NCBI GenBank assembly: GCA_964417785.1
Contig: CAYQJO010000238.1
Coordinates: forward strand, 1 to 6,512
DNA: 6,512 nt
Reading direction: 5' to 3'
Source of the DNA: DAOTUL01 sp034437435
GTDB taxonomy: Bacteria > Chloroflexota > Anaerolineae > Aggregatilineales > Phototrophicaceae
The position numbers were made by a program, and so were the translations under genes. Positions 1 to 5,933 of the stretch are shown here, piece by piece (positions within the stretch are counted from its first letter, which is position 1; each line of letters begins with the position of its first letter). The notes beneath the pieces are model-generated. The model was not told where the DNA came from and did not search any database. It saw only the letters and a list, made by a program, of their open reading frames with translations.

Positions 1-83
1 CCAGTGGCGCAAGGTCAATTCTCGCTGCGTCATTCCATTGCACTGATTATAGACGCGGTATGCGGAATCAACCACCGATAGGT

Positions 84-89
84 TATACT
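84..89 (+). promoter_or_regulatory. Possible -10 box of the tail-tube-like gene
   Basis: TATACT lies 34 nt before the start codon at 124 and matches the sigma-70 -10 consensus at five of six positions. No convincing -35 hexamer stands 16-18 nt upstream (the 17-nt position reads TGCGGA), so the site is tentative. The surrounding 1-123 has no supported gene. Confidence 0.3.
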
Positions 90-106
90 ACGAAAAAGGC
101 CAAACT

Positions 107-115
107 AAAGAGGAG
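107..115 (+). promoter_or_regulatory. Ribosome binding site for the 124-552 gene
   Basis: AAAGAGGAG is a strong Shine-Dalgarno sequence placed 8 nt before the ATG at 124. It supports that start over the second in-frame ATG at 133, and it is good evidence that this plus-strand frame is a real gene. Confidence 0.7.
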
Positions 116-123
116 CGCTGCGG

Positions 124-552
124 ATGAACACAATGGTCGCTGTAGATAGTCTGGTCGCCAACGAATTCGAGGTCGAACTGAGTGGCGAGCGGTTGCTGGG
201 CGTGTTTCGAATTGATGGTCTGGTGACATTCCAACTTAACGATGCGGGCGAAAAGCTCATGCCACCCTTCCAACTGGTAAAGATGGTCCAGCGGGACGCC
301 AACAACCCCTTCAACAAGTGGCTGCGCGAGACCACCAGCACGCTCGGCTCGGATCGCCCCCGGCGTGAACTGGCCGTCGTCGCCGTTGACGATGGCATCG
401 AGACCCGGCGCTGGACCGTCAAAGGTGCATGGATCAGCGAAATCCGCTATTCAAGCTTTGATTCTGGCTCATCGGAGATGGTCGAGGAGGTCGTCACCAT
501 CCATTTTGACAGCATCGAGGAAAGCTGGCCGGCGACCAAATCGCTGGAATAA
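124..552 (+). CDS. Phage tail tube (T4 gp19)-like protein, tentative
   Basis: This 142-aa soluble protein has no signal peptide or membrane segment. Its pattern resembles the gp19-type tube proteins of phage tails and contractile injection systems. An N-terminal strand pair covers about residues 13-33 (FEVELSGERLLGVFRIDGL). A PFNKWLRET segment lies at 62-70, the position of the family's 'xFyxWxxxt' stretch. The C-terminal half has RRWTVKGAWISEI (95-107) followed by an acidic strand region ending near VTIHFDSIEESW (124-135), like the family's 'W.f.naWp....' then '..E.a.EtleL' blocks. Length is close to the usual 140-150 aa. The start is fixed by a strong Shine-Dalgarno sequence. No other tail, sheath or baseplate gene is visible, although the region to the left is unseen. 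The gene is convergent with the kinase gene. The fold assignment is inference from pattern; the reality of the gene is much more certain than its function. Confidence 0.5.
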   Translation: MNTMVAVDSLVANEFEVELSGERLLGVFRIDGLVTFQLNDAGEKLMPPFQLVKMVQRDANNPFNKWLRETTSTLGSDRPRRELAVVAVDDGIETRRWTVKGAWISEIRYSSFDSGSSEMVEEVVTIHFDSIEESWPATKSLE

Positions 553-563
553 GACGCGACTTG

Positions 564-586
564 AGGGACGGCCAACGGGCCGTCCG
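564..586. terminator. Stem-loop between convergent genes, possible two-way terminator
   Basis: GGACGGCC (566-573), loop AACG and GGCCGTCC (578-585) form a perfect 8-bp GC-rich stem. It lies 13 nt after the stop of the tail-tube-like gene and 3 nt after the kinase stop (589-591), where a shared terminator is expected. No proper U-run follows on either strand (plus strand: GATTTA), so it is not a textbook intrinsic terminator. The wider 23-nt sequence follows the same AGGGACG-N3-N4-N3'-CGTCCG plan as two copies near 6044-6111, so it may be a repeat element used as a transcription stop. Confidence 0.55.
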
Positions 587-588
587 AT

Positions 589-2217
589 TTACGCATCGTT
601 GATCCGCAGCGAATCCAGGATAAACTGCATCCGCCGGACGAGTGTGTTCTGGGTGTCGTTGGCGGTATACATCTCCACAATCACCAGATTCGGCGTCCGT
701 TCCATGAAGAAAATGTCGAGTTGGCCGGCAGTCCGATCTGCCAGACGGTTCGCCAGCAGCGCGGGCAACCGGCCCCCAACCCTCTCAGTTTCAGTCAGCA
801 GGCCGATATCGCTGACCCAATAACTGCGGCGGATGGTGCCATCCTCCGCGAACGCTTCATCGATCAATTCAAATGTCGAATCCACTTCTCGGTAATGGCG
901 ATTGATATACTCGTCCACTGCGTCGCGGAAGAACACCGGCTGCCCGGTCAGTTCCGCATCGAACAGGGTGAGCGAGATATAGGCGCTTTGATTGGGCGCT
1001 CCCCACAGGTGCGTCATCTGATCGCCCTCGGAGAGGTCTTCGAATATCTGCGGTAGAATCCATTCATCCGGGATCGACACTGTGTAATGCTCATGTGTGA
1101 TGGTGCTGGCACGCGGGAAGGGCGTGGGGATGGCTGCCACGCTTCCACCGGTATCGTCTTCGGTCGAGTTCAAGACCATATTCGCGCCGATCACCGCTCC
1201 AATGATCGCAATCACCAGGACAAGCACCAGCAGCACTGGCACAAATGGACGCTTGCGCGGCTCCGGTGGATGGACCTGGGTGGGTGCTGGTGAGAGCGGT
1301 TGTTGAGTGCCGTCTGGTCTGGGTGTCGCCGGTTCAGCCGGACGCGATTCCATCATGGAACGAGTCTGACGGCTCACTTTAGTTTCGCCCTCAGCCAGTG
1401 CAACGCTGTAGGCATCGACCATCTCCGAAGCGGAACTGTAGCGCTGTTCCGGGTCTTTGGCCGTCGCCTTCTGGATCACATCATCCAGAGTTTCGGGAAT
1501 GTCTGAGCGGAATTCCATCAAAGTTGGCATGGGTTCGTTGATGTGCTTGAGCAGCACCGCCATCGGGGTTTCGGCGTGGAAGGGGCGCTCGCCGGTAAGC
1601 AAATGGAACAGCATCACACCCAGAGAGTAAATGTCGGCCCGACCGTCAACCGGCATACCGTTGGCCTGCTCCGGCGACATATAGGCTGGCGTCCCTACAA
1701 TCATGCTGCCGGTGAGGTTACTGCCAAGAACACGGGCGATACCGAAGTCGCTCAGATAGGCATTGCCGCTCTCATCCAGCATGATGTTGCCCGGCTTGAG
1801 ATCACGGTGGATGATCCCCTGCTGGTGCGCATAATCCAGTGCCTGCGCCACCTGCTGCAACGGACGTTCCAGTTCTTCGGGGGATAAAACACCCCGGTCC
1901 AGGCGCTGCTCCAGGCTGCCACCGCCCAGATAGCGCATGGCGATATACGGGATGCCATCGGATTGACCATAGTCATAAATGGGTAGGATGTGCGGGTGTT
2001 CCAGATGCGCGATGACATCGACCTCACGTTGGAACCGCTCGAAGAAACCGGGATCATGCAGCAGCGTGCGCGGCAGCACTTTCACGGCCACAATCCGCCC
2101 CATGGATTGCTGGCTGGCACGATAGACCGAGGCCATCCCCCCACGCCCGATCTCATCCATGATCTCAAAGTGACCCAACGACTTGCCAGTGAGTTCGTCT
2201 TTGTTTATCTCGCTCAT
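589..2217 (-). CDS. Transmembrane serine/threonine protein kinase (Hanks type) with extracytoplasmic C-terminal domain
   Basis: This 542-aa protein phosphorylates Ser/Thr on target proteins. The kinase domain spans about residues 17-272. The Gly-loop is GRGGMASVY (24-32), with catalytic-site Lys46 in VAVKVL and helix-C Glu65. The catalytic loop HRDLKPGN (137-144) has Asp139, DFG is at 157-159, and the activation segment ends GTPAYMSPEQ (175-184), with Thr176 a likely autophosphorylation site. All key residues are present, so it should be active. A Pro-rich linker (about 290-322) leads to one hydrophobic helix (about 325-346). A stretch of about 190 residues outside the membrane follows, beginning near HYTVSIPDEW (377-386). 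That domain contains no PASTA repeats and I do not recognise it; it may be a sensor. The ATG start has GGAG (2225-2228) 7 nt upstream. The gene follows the LacI gene by 65 nt and has its own candidate promoter. Confidence 0.93.
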   Translation of the reverse strand: MSEINKDELTGKSLGHFEIMDEIGRGGMASVYRASQQSMGRIVAVKVLPRTLLHDPGFFERFQREVDVIAHLEHPHILPIYDYGQSDGIPYIAMRYLGGGSLEQRLDRGVLSPEELERPLQQVAQALDYAHQQGIIHRDLKPGNIMLDESGNAYLSDFGIARVLGSNLTGSMIVGTPAYMSPEQANGMPVDGRADIYSLGVMLFHLLTGERPFHAETPMAVLLKHINEPMPTLMEFRSDIPETLDDVIQKATAKDPEQRYSSASEMVDAYSVALAEGETKVSRQTRSMMESRPAEPATPRPDGTQQPLSPAPTQVHPPEPRKRPFVPVLLVLVLVIAIIGAVIGANMVLNSTEDDTGGSVAAIPTPFPRASTITHEHYTVSIPDEWILPQIFEDLSEGDQMTHLWGAPNQSAYISLTLFDAELTGQPVFFRDAVDEYINRHYREVDSTFELIDEAFAEDGTIRRSYWVSDIGLLTETERVGGRLPALLANRLADRTAGQLDIFFMERTPNLVIVEMYTANDTQNTLVRRMQFILDSLRINDA

Positions 2218-2224
2218 GTATGCA

Positions 2225-2228
2225 CTCC
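2225..2228 (-). promoter_or_regulatory. Ribosome binding site of the kinase gene
   Basis: GGAG on the minus strand, 7 nt before the ATG at 2217, supports the chosen kinase start. Confidence 0.6.
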
Positions 2229-2232
2229 ATCA

Positions 2233-2263
2233 TTCACCCGCTCATTATCGCTGACCGGGTGAA
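2233..2263. promoter_or_regulatory. Inverted repeat around the candidate kinase -10 box, operator-like
   Basis: TTCACCCG (2233-2240) and CGGGTGAA (2256-2263) are perfect 8-bp complementary arms separated by 15 nt. The candidate -10 hexamer sits in the gap, so one arm falls between -35 and -10 and the other near the predicted transcription start. This spacing suits a dimeric regulator. It could instead be a stem-loop ending the LacI transcript, but there is no U-run after it. Which protein binds is unknown. Confidence 0.35.
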
Positions 2264-2272
2264 CCAGCGCAA
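2244..2272 (-). promoter_or_regulatory. Candidate sigma-70 promoter for the kinase gene
   Basis: On the minus strand, TTGCGC (2267-2272) and GATAAT (2244-2249) are separated by 17 nt. The -10 matches consensus at five of six positions and the -35 at three of six. Predicted transcription would start near 2237, leaving a leader of about 20 nt with a Shine-Dalgarno site. The 9-mer GCGATAATG containing the -10 also occurs upstream of the amidohydrolase gene. Confidence 0.4.
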
Positions 2273-2282
2273 GCACAATACA

Positions 2283-3302
2283 CTAAATGGGCCAGGTGGT
2301 CCGGCGCGAAATCACCTCCAATGGCGGCAGTTCTGGCACCGGGTCCGGTTCTTTCTCGTGCAGCAGATGCAGCAAATATTTGATGCCGATCTGGCCGCTG
2401 AGTTCAAGGTGCTGGCGGACGGTAGTCAGACCGGTATGATAGCTGATTTCCAGGTCGTCAAATCCCATAATAGAGACATCTTCCGGCACACGCAGACCAA
2501 TCTCAACGGCGGCAGCGATGCAGCCAAGCGCCTGCATGTCGCTCATAGCAAAGATGGCGGTGGGCGGTGTGGGCAATCGGAGCAGATCAAGTGTCTGCCA
2601 ACGGGCCGTGTCATAATCATGATTGCCGAGGCGGATGTATTCGGGGACCAGCGCGATTCCGTTGGCGTTGAGAACACGCTCATAACCGGCGAAGCGGTCT
2701 CTACTGGTTCGAAATACGAACTCGGCATCGAAATCATCCCCGACATAGGCGATGCGCCGGTGTCCTGTGCCAAACAGATACTCGGTGGCGATAGAACCGC
2801 CGACGATGTTGTCGGTGCCGATGCAGGGCCAGGTTTTATCTTTGAAGTGGTTGATGCCAACAAACGGAATATTAGCCTGGACCAGGGTCTCAACCTGTTC
2901 ATCGTTGAGGTCCAGGTCGATGATGAGCAGCCCTTCGATGGTGCCTGTTCGCACCAGGGCCGCCAGTTGCTCATCATAGTGTGCCTGCGAACTGACGTTG
3001 AACAGGACCATCTCATATTCACTCTCAAGGGTGCTGAGGGCGACCTGGACCCCGCGCAGCCGCTCGGCGAAGGAATGATAATTGACAAAAGGCTGGGTGA
3101 TGACACCGATGTTGTGTAACCGGGTCCGGCGCGGAAGCTGTCGGGCGACAACACTGGGCCGGTAATCCAGTTCTTGAATGACCGCCAGCACCCGCTGCCG
3201 GGTTTCTTCGCTGACCTGTGCGCTGTTATTTAGAACACGCGATACGGTTCCCACGCCGACGCCGGCTTTTTTCGCCACATCTCGGATAGTGGGGCGTCTC
3301 AC
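2283..3302 (-). CDS. LacI-family transcriptional regulator
   Basis: This 339-aa protein has full family length. The N-terminal helix-turn-helix covers about residues 4-25 (TIRDVAKKAGVGVGTVSRVL). The hinge follows (YRPSVVARQL, 47-56), with the Leu that normally inserts into the DNA minor groove. A periplasmic-binding-protein-like effector domain begins at GVITQ (66-70). Family blocks ending the domain include GFDDLEIS (280-287) and LTTVRQ (292-297). The effector cannot be read from the sequence; most relatives bind sugars or nucleosides and repress transport or catabolic genes. The start is GTG at 3302, with GGAGG (3308-3312) 5 nt upstream, and the first residues match the usual family N-terminus. 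It begins 22 nt after the NadE stop, so it is probably cotranscribed with the NAD genes. That is unusual, because known NAD regulators (NrtR, NiaR, NadQ) belong to other families. Confidence 0.95.
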   Translation of the reverse strand: MRRPTIRDVAKKAGVGVGTVSRVLNNSAQVSEETRQRVLAVIQELDYRPSVVARQLPRRTRLHNIGVITQPFVNYHSFAERLRGVQVALSTLESEYEMVLFNVSSQAHYDEQLAALVRTGTIEGLLIIDLDLNDEQVETLVQANIPFVGINHFKDKTWPCIGTDNIVGGSIATEYLFGTGHRRIAYVGDDFDAEFVFRTSRDRFAGYERVLNANGIALVPEYIRLGNHDYDTARWQTLDLLRLPTPPTAIFAMSDMQALGCIAAAVEIGLRVPEDVSIMGFDDLEISYHTGLTTVRQHLELSGQIGIKYLLHLLHEKEPDPVPELPPLEVISRRTTWPI

Positions 3303-3307
3303 CAGGA

Positions 3308-3312
3308 CCTCC
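3308..3312 (-). promoter_or_regulatory. Ribosome binding site that supports the GTG start of the LacI-type gene
   Basis: GGAGG on the minus strand, 5 nt before GTG at 3302. It lies in the 22-nt gap after the NadE stop and decides the start in the absence of an ATG. Confidence 0.65.
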
Positions 3313-3324
3313 GTTTAAGCCAAC

Positions 3325-4161
3325 TCAGCGCCCCACCCAGTCGCGCAAGTACAGAAAATCGTGGCCGATGGACCGCTTGCTCACTTTGGCGACATTGGGC
3401 ATGGTCCGTTTATAATGGTTGGCCTTGACCCGACGCCAGACATTGCGCACAAAATCGCCATCAAAGCCCTCGTCAATCACCTCATCGACGGTGTAGCGCT
3501 CGTCTACCAGCAGATACAAGACCTGATCGACATCATCATAGGTGAAACCCAGTTCATCCTCGTCGGTCTGGCCTTCCCATAAATCCGCCGAGGGCGCTTT
3601 CTCGATGATGGATCGCGGCACACCCATCGCGGCGGAAAGCTGGCGCACCTGGTACTTATACAGATCGGCAATCGGCTGCATAGCAACGCCGCTGTCACCG
3701 TAAATGGTCGAATAGCCCAGCAGGAACTCGGTCTTGTTGCTGGTCCCCATCGGCAGCAGACTCCGCTCCGCCGACTGGTCATACAGGACGACCATGCGAC
3801 AGCGGGCCATGATGTTACCCTTACGCAGACGGTTCATCTCCGGAAACTGCTCGATCAGCGCGTCGGCCATACCCGTGATAGGTACGGTGATACTGGGCAG
3901 ACCCAGGTCTTCGATCACCGCTTCGGCATCGACCAGACTGGCTTCAGACGAAGTGCGGTAGGGCATGCGCACCGCCAGCACATTTTCTGGCCCCAACGCC
4001 TCAGCGGAGAGATAAGCCGACAGCGCCGAGTCGATCCCGCCGGAAAGACCGATCACTGCGCCACGCATCCCAACTTTTTCGATCTGGTCATAGATAAAGC
4101 CCGTCAGCATTTTTCGGGCGATTCCAGTGTGAATGTTCAGCCGGTCCAGGATATTGGGCAT
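3325..4161 (-). CDS. nadE: NAD(+) synthetase, single-domain form
   Basis: It catalyses the last step of NAD synthesis, the ATP-dependent amidation of deamido-NAD (nicotinate adenine dinucleotide), in the cytoplasm. The 278-aa length fits the single-domain (synthetase only) type. The PP-loop ATP site LSGGIDSA is at 39-46. GNIMARCRM (115-123), GTSNKTE (139-145) and GYSTIYGDSG (149-158) follow. The mobile loop KAPSADLWEGQTDE (188-201) carries the family signature. No glutaminase domain is fused, so ammonia must come free or from a partner. The amidohydrolase gene at 5046-5906 in the same operon is the obvious candidate. The ATG has GAGGA (4168-4172) 6 nt upstream, which overlaps the stop of the preceding gene and implies translational coupling. 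No catalytic motif appears to be missing. Confidence 0.95.
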   Translation of the reverse strand: MPNILDRLNIHTGIARKMLTGFIYDQIEKVGMRGAVIGLSGGIDSALSAYLSAEALGPENVLAVRMPYRTSSEASLVDAEAVIEDLGLPSITVPITGMADALIEQFPEMNRLRKGNIMARCRMVVLYDQSAERSLLPMGTSNKTEFLLGYSTIYGDSGVAMQPIADLYKYQVRQLSAAMGVPRSIIEKAPSADLWEGQTDEDELGFTYDDVDQVLYLLVDERYTVDEVIDEGFDGDFVRNVWRRVKANHYKRTMPNVAKVSKRSIGHDFLYLRDWVGR

Positions 4162-4167
4162 GGTTTG

Positions 4168-4172
4168 TCCTC
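4168..4172 (-). promoter_or_regulatory. Ribosome binding site of nadE, overlapping the upstream stop codon
   Basis: GAGGA on the minus strand, 6 nt before the nadE ATG. It overlaps the TGA (4171-4173) of the 114-aa gene, so ribosomes finishing that gene stand on the nadE start region. Confidence 0.6.
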
Positions 4173-4515
4173 AAACAACGTTGTCGTTCAGGGGTTCGTG
4201 AAAATACTCGATGATTCGGTACGGCGATGTGTCCTCAGTTTTGAGCTTGCTCAAATACAGCTTACCCCCTCGCAGCGCTCGCACAACCACAATGACGAAG
4301 TATTCTTCGCTGTTATAGCTGCGGTAGATCTCCAGGCCGCCGGTCTCCTCGTAAGACTGCCAGCACCATTCGACAAATTCACCGACCGGCAGTCCTTCAC
4401 CGAAGTGATCTATCACAAACTGGTGCAGGCGATCCGGCTTGTTGAACGCCTGAATAAATTGCAAAAAACGCCGGCCAGCGGGCGTGATCCTGAAGGTTTT
4501 ACTCTGCTCTTGCAT
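4171..4515 (-). CDS. Small conserved-type protein, paralogue B (114 aa), function unknown
   Basis: This soluble 114-aa protein has no signal or membrane segment. It aligns over its full length with the 116-aa product of the preceding gene. Shared positions are AGRRF (13-17), AFN (23-25), ETGG (57-60), SEEY followed by a VVV strand (69-78), and a Y.I ending in ND near the C-terminus. The sequence 'AGRRF..(F/Y)..AFN', then 'TGGL', then a hydrophobic strand with a basic turn, resembles the small alpha/beta domain found before the beta-lactamase-type domain in many bacterial serine hydrolases. That likeness is from memory and inferred. Here the domain stands alone. The ATG overlaps the end of the upstream gene by 17 nt, and the Shine-Dalgarno sequence is weak (CCGGA, about 6 nt away), so expression probably depends on coupling. 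No catalytic residues are apparent; a binding or regulatory role would fit but is not shown. Confidence 0.8.
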   Translation of the reverse strand: MQEQSKTFRITPAGRRFLQFIQAFNKPDRLHQFVIDHFGEGLPVGEFVEWCWQSYEETGGLEIYRSYNSEEYFVIVVVRALRGGKLYLSKLKTEDTSPYRIIEYFHEPLNDNVV

Positions 4516-4849
4516 CGTTTATCCGGTGGCTCAAATGGGTGATATGATGCGGGTAATCTTCGCTGACCCCCATATCGATAATTTGCAGCGTACCATCGCT
4601 TTGCGTCTGCATGAGGACCACCACCCGATACTCATCGGTGGCAATCACCTGCATAACACGCACGCCGCCAGTGGCAGTGTAAATGCGCTGCAATTCAGCG
4701 GCCCAGGTGGCAGCATCGGTTGCCGCCAGCGCCGTCTCGGCTACACTCTCGCGGACCAGGGCATCATAATCGCTGTGCTGGTTAAACGCCCGCATAAAGC
4801 CGATGAAACGCCGCCCGGCTTTGGTCTTACCCAGGATATTTACTGCCAC
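4499..4849 (-). CDS. Small conserved-type protein, paralogue A (116 aa), function unknown
   Basis: This 116-aa soluble protein is homologous to the next gene's product. AGRRF is at 11-15, AFN at 21-23, TGGV at 60-63, and TDEYRVVV at 71-78. A Y-x-x-x-I pattern and ND (111-112) lie near the C-terminus. Between the blocks it is Ala-rich (about 37-51), unlike its paralogue, which is aromatic and acidic there, so the two copies have diverged substantially. The start is GTG at 4849 with AGGA (4856-4859) 6 nt upstream. This start lies inside the 68-aa gene and overlaps its stop by 10 nt. The domain resembles the segment preceding the beta-lactamase-type domain of serine hydrolases (inference). Its place between the candidate glutaminase and synthetase subunits hints at a link with NAD synthesis, but nothing in the protein shows this directly. 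Confidence 0.8.
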   Translation of the reverse strand: MAVNILGKTKAGRRFIGFMRAFNQHSDYDALVRESVAETALAATDAATWAAELQRIYTATGGVRVMQVIATDEYRVVVLMQTQSDGTLQIIDMGVSEDYPHHITHLSHRINDARAE

Positions 4850-5046
4850 AACTCTTCCTGCCGGTCGAGAAACCGCTGTCTGACCAGCCAGTTGAGACCA
4901 ATCTGAAATTCCAGGTCCGGCAAACCGCTGCCCTCCTGCATCTCGTAATCATCGACCTCACGACCATCAATGGCGTTTTCCAGCATCCAGTAGAGGATGC
5001 ACTCGCCATACATCCGGCCCAGATCAGACTTATTCGCAGTAAACAT
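4840..5046 (-). CDS. 68-aa acidic hypothetical protein
   Basis: I do not recognise this protein. It has 68 residues, with 14 acidic and 6 basic side chains. Aromatic and hydrophobic residues form likely helices at about 10-26 (RMYGECILYWMLENAID) and 47-60 (FQIGLNWLVRQRFL). It has one Cys and no metal-binding pair, signal peptide or obvious membrane segment. It is supported as a gene by its tight fit. Its ATG shares one base with the amidohydrolase stop (TAATG), AGGA (5056-5059) lies 9 nt upstream, and its end overlaps the next gene by 10 nt. Such coupling suggests a fixed ratio with its neighbours, as for a small subunit or adaptor; that is inference. A lack of homologues outside this operon type would not be surprising at this size. 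Confidence 0.7.
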   Translation of the reverse strand: MFTANKSDLGRMYGECILYWMLENAIDGREVDDYEMQEGSGLPDLEFQIGLNWLVRQRFLDRQEELWQ

Positions 5047-5906
5047 TAATGTGAGTCCTTTTGATTGAGAATGCGGGTCAGTTCGCGTTGAATCAGGTGG
5101 GGGCGTTCATCGCGTAGAAGCGGCAGACGGCTACGCGTCCGGTGCAATTGATTCAGGTCAATCCGCTGTGTGATAAGCGCCTCATCGAAGTATAGACCGT
5201 GTGTCAGAAATTCACCGTTGGGATCGACCACAGACGACCCACCCCAGAAATTCTTGCCATCTTCGTAACCTACCCGGTTGCAGTGCAGCACATAGTTGGT
5301 AAACATACTGCCATACGCCTGATTGACCAGTTCGACCCAGCGCGTCCCGGTCAGACGCGGCGACTGATCCAACCCCCGGCTGGGACTTGCGCTCTGAAAA
5401 AGCATTATATCGGCACCGTCCATCCAGAGCAAATAGGGCGGCGACATGTGCCAGAAATCCTCGCAGATGAGCATCCCCACACGCCCAAAGCGCGTATCGA
5501 ACGCCCGTACCTCCTCGCCCTGATCGAAATAACGGGCTTCATCGAACATGGTGTAGGTGGGCAGATAGATTTTGTGGTGCAGGTGCAAACATTCACCACC
5601 GCTGAGGTAGGCACTGGCGATAAAAAAACGGTTGCGCTGATCCCGCTGGACAAAGCCAAACATCAGGTCAAGTTGCTGACTGGCCGCCAGCAGTTCAGCG
5701 AAAACCGGGTCGCTGGCATCCGCCGCGATTGCCATCTCCGGCACCAGGTCCTGCACCTGATAGCCGGTCATGGAGAGTTCGGGGAAGACCAGCAGATCGA
5801 CCTGCTGCGCGACCGCCTGTCCGACCATATCCAGGTGTTTGTGTAAATTTGCGGGAACATCACCAAGTTTGGGATAAATCTGCGCCAGGCCGATGTTGAC
5901 GTGCAT
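5046..5906 (-). CDS. Carbon-nitrogen hydrolase (nitrilase superfamily), candidate glutaminase subunit for NadE
   Basis: This 286-aa cytoplasmic enzyme hydrolyses a carbon-nitrogen amide bond. The Glu-Lys-Cys triad is complete: Glu43 in FPELSMTGY (41-49), Lys112 in HHKIYLPTY (110-118), and nucleophile Cys148 in LICEDFWH (146-153). NRVGYEDGKNFWGGSSVVDPNG (210-231) and RLPLLRDERP (260-269) complete the usual fold blocks. Cys followed by Glu-Asp and then Trp is the form seen in the glutaminase domain of two-domain NAD synthetases, but also in other amidases of this superfamily, so the substrate is not proven. It heads the operon that contains nadE, which favours ammonia supply from glutamine. Alternatives are an N-carbamoyl-amine amidohydrolase or an omega-amidase-like enzyme. 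The ATG has GAGGAG (5912-5917) 5 nt upstream. Confidence 0.9.
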   Translation of the reverse strand: MHVNIGLAQIYPKLGDVPANLHKHLDMVGQAVAQQVDLLVFPELSMTGYQVQDLVPEMAIAADASDPVFAELLAASQQLDLMFGFVQRDQRNRFFIASAYLSGGECLHLHHKIYLPTYTMFDEARYFDQGEEVRAFDTRFGRVGMLICEDFWHMSPPYLLWMDGADIMLFQSASPSRGLDQSPRLTGTRWVELVNQAYGSMFTNYVLHCNRVGYEDGKNFWGGSSVVDPNGEFLTHGLYFDEALITQRIDLNQLHRTRSRLPLLRDERPHLIQRELTRILNQKDSH

Positions 5907-5911
5907 GAAGA

Positions 5912-5917
5912 CTCCTC
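5912..5917 (-). promoter_or_regulatory. Ribosome binding site of the amidohydrolase gene
   Basis: GAGGAG on the minus strand, 5 nt before the ATG at 5906. It is a strong site in keeping with the first gene of an operon. Confidence 0.65.
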
Positions 5918-5933
5918 AATACCAATCGAGTCC

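Noticed and set aside
1..33. Possible start of a divergent minus-strand gene (ATG at 31-33, reading MTQRELTLRHW to the edge), with TATAAT at 46-51
   Set aside because: Only 11 codons are visible, the Shine-Dalgarno site is poor, and the -10 box would leave an almost leaderless transcript. It cannot be separated from chance without the sequence to the left.
1..81. Plus-strand frame open from the left edge to TAG at 79-81, possible C-terminus of an upstream gene
   Set aside because: Its 26 codons show no recognisable motif, and other frames are equally open over this length.
571..2609. Exact 13-mer GCCAACGGGCCGT at 571-583 and 2597-2609
   Set aside because: The second copy lies in ordinary LacI coding sequence and does not form the hairpin. 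It is probably coincidence.
2220..3119. Long plus-strand open frame of 299 codons opposite the LacI gene
   Set aside because: It is the antisense shadow of a clear LacI-family protein, and its translation shows no family motifs. It is open only because of codon bias on the other strand.
5199..5846. Plus-strand open frame of 215 codons opposite the amidohydrolase
   Set aside because: It lies entirely within a gene with an intact catalytic triad and has no recognisable motif of its own.
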